NCBI GenBank assembly: GCA_021640185.1
Contig: JAJXDX010000102.1
Coordinates: forward strand, 1-7,063
Source of the DNA: Oscillospiraceae bacterium
GTDB lineage: Bacteria; Bacillota; Clostridia; Oscillospirales; Acutalibacteraceae
DNA: 7,063 nucleotides
Direction of reading: 5' to 3'
A model generated the notes under the pieces. That model was not told the DNA's origin, did no database searches, and saw nothing but the letters and a program-made list of their open reading frames with translations. The translations under genes were made by a program, and so were the position numbers. Shown one piece after another: positions 6,610 to 7,063 of the stretch (its first letter is position 1; each line of letters starts with the position of its first letter).

Positions 6610-7063
6610 CCGGCAAAAGACCGCACTGATCGCGATGAGCGGCGGCGTGGACAGCTCCGTCGCGGCGGCACTGACGCTGGAGGCGGGCTACCGCTGCATC
6701 GGCGCGACGATGAAGCTGCACGACGGCGACCCCGACACCGTGCGCGAAAAGGCGTGCTGCACACTGGCCGATGCCGAGGATGCCCGGCAGGTCTGCCGCA
6801 AGCTGGGGATCCCCTACCATGTGTTCGACCACACCGCCGAGTTCGGGCGCGAGGTGATCGACCGGTTCGTTTCCGCCTACGAGCGCGGCGAAACCCCCAA
6901 CCCCTGCATCGACTGCAACCGCTATATGAAATTCTCCCGCCTGTACGAGCGGGCGCGCCTGCTCGGCTGCGACAAGATCGTCACCGGGCACTACTGCCGC
7001 ATCGTTTTCGATCCGGCGGCGGGGCGCTACCGCCTGCTCAAGGCGAAGAACTTGGACAAAGAT
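6602..7063 (+). CDS. mnmA: tRNA-specific 2-thiouridylase MnmA, N-terminal part (truncated by window edge)
   Basis: MnmA adenylates and thiolates U34 of tRNAs for Lys, Glu and Gln, giving the s2U part of the modified wobble base; sulfur comes from a cysteine desulfurase, directly or through a relay. The window has 154 codons of a protein usually near 360. The PP-loop ATPase motif SGGVDSS is at 13-19. CCTLADAEDARQVCRKLGIPYHVFD follows from 52, then the family signature TPNPCIDCNRYMKF, with Cys105 aligned to the catalytic Cys102 of E. coli, and IVTGHYCR. The residue three before it is also Cys (Cys102), giving CxxC where E. coli has Asp-x-x-Cys; this form is common in Firmicutes as far as I recall. 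The partner cysteine (E. coli Cys199) lies beyond the window. It overlaps the upstream ORF by 8 nt and is the last visible gene of the operon. Confidence 0.96.
   Translation, partial: MDDRQKTALIAMSGGVDSSVAAALTLEAGYRCIGATMKLHDGDPDTVREKACCTLADAEDARQVCRKLGIPYHVFDHTAEFGREVIDRFVSAYERGETPNPCIDCNRYMKFSRLYERARLLGCDKIVTGHYCRIVFDPAAGRYRLLKAKNLDKD

Noticed and set aside
6596..6991. A 131-codon minus-strand open frame opposite mnmA, and a 118-codon one at 6408-6764.
   Set aside because: The first is the codon-register shadow of mnmA. The second overlaps mnmA heavily and is Arg/Ser-rich with no motif, so neither competes with the plus-strand genes.

Overview
The window is a GC-rich bacterial segment with strong G/C preference at third codon positions. 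Codons such as TTA, CTA and TCA are nearly absent from the genes. Three things point to a GC-rich anaerobic Firmicute of the Clostridia, perhaps Oscillospirales: a clostridial-type pyruvate phosphate dikinase, the Firmicutes-like pth-mfd gene order, and a MnmA with the CxxC form common in that group. This is inferred from motifs and gene order; no search was run, and the family-level placement is tentative.

Layout. Positions 1-1450 on the minus strand hold the first 483 codons of ppdK, which runs off the left edge. A 333-base divergent intergenic region (1451-1783) follows. It carries a ppdK promoter and a 10-bp-stem leader hairpin on the minus strand, a terminator-like inverted repeat with a T-run, and a promoter for the rightward genes. 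Positions 1784-7063 on the plus strand form one compact apparent operon: pth (peptidyl-tRNA hydrolase), mfd (transcription-repair coupling factor), ybaK (Cys-tRNA(Pro) deacylase family), an unrecognised 69-codon ORF, and mnmA (tRNA 2-thiouridylase, cut by the right edge). The gaps are 36 nt, 3 nt, a 4-nt overlap and an 8-nt overlap. I see no terminator between these genes.

How the genes fit together. The operon is mostly translation quality control. Pth recycles stalled peptidyl-tRNA, the YbaK-type protein clears mischarged tRNA, and MnmA makes the 2-thio modification of wobble uridine in certain tRNAs. Mfd handles the transcriptional counterpart by removing RNA polymerase stalled at DNA damage. 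The pth-mfd pair is a known Firmicutes arrangement (Bacillus subtilis has spoVC/pth-fin-mfd); here nothing lies between the two. ppdK is a separate, divergently transcribed central-carbon gene.

I found no mobile element, CRISPR array, rRNA or tRNA gene, and no clear evidence of a wholly new system. The parts least explained by known families are the ppdK leader hairpin, the minus-strand terminator-like element with a short open frame in the intergenic region, and the small coupled ORF between ybaK and mnmA.
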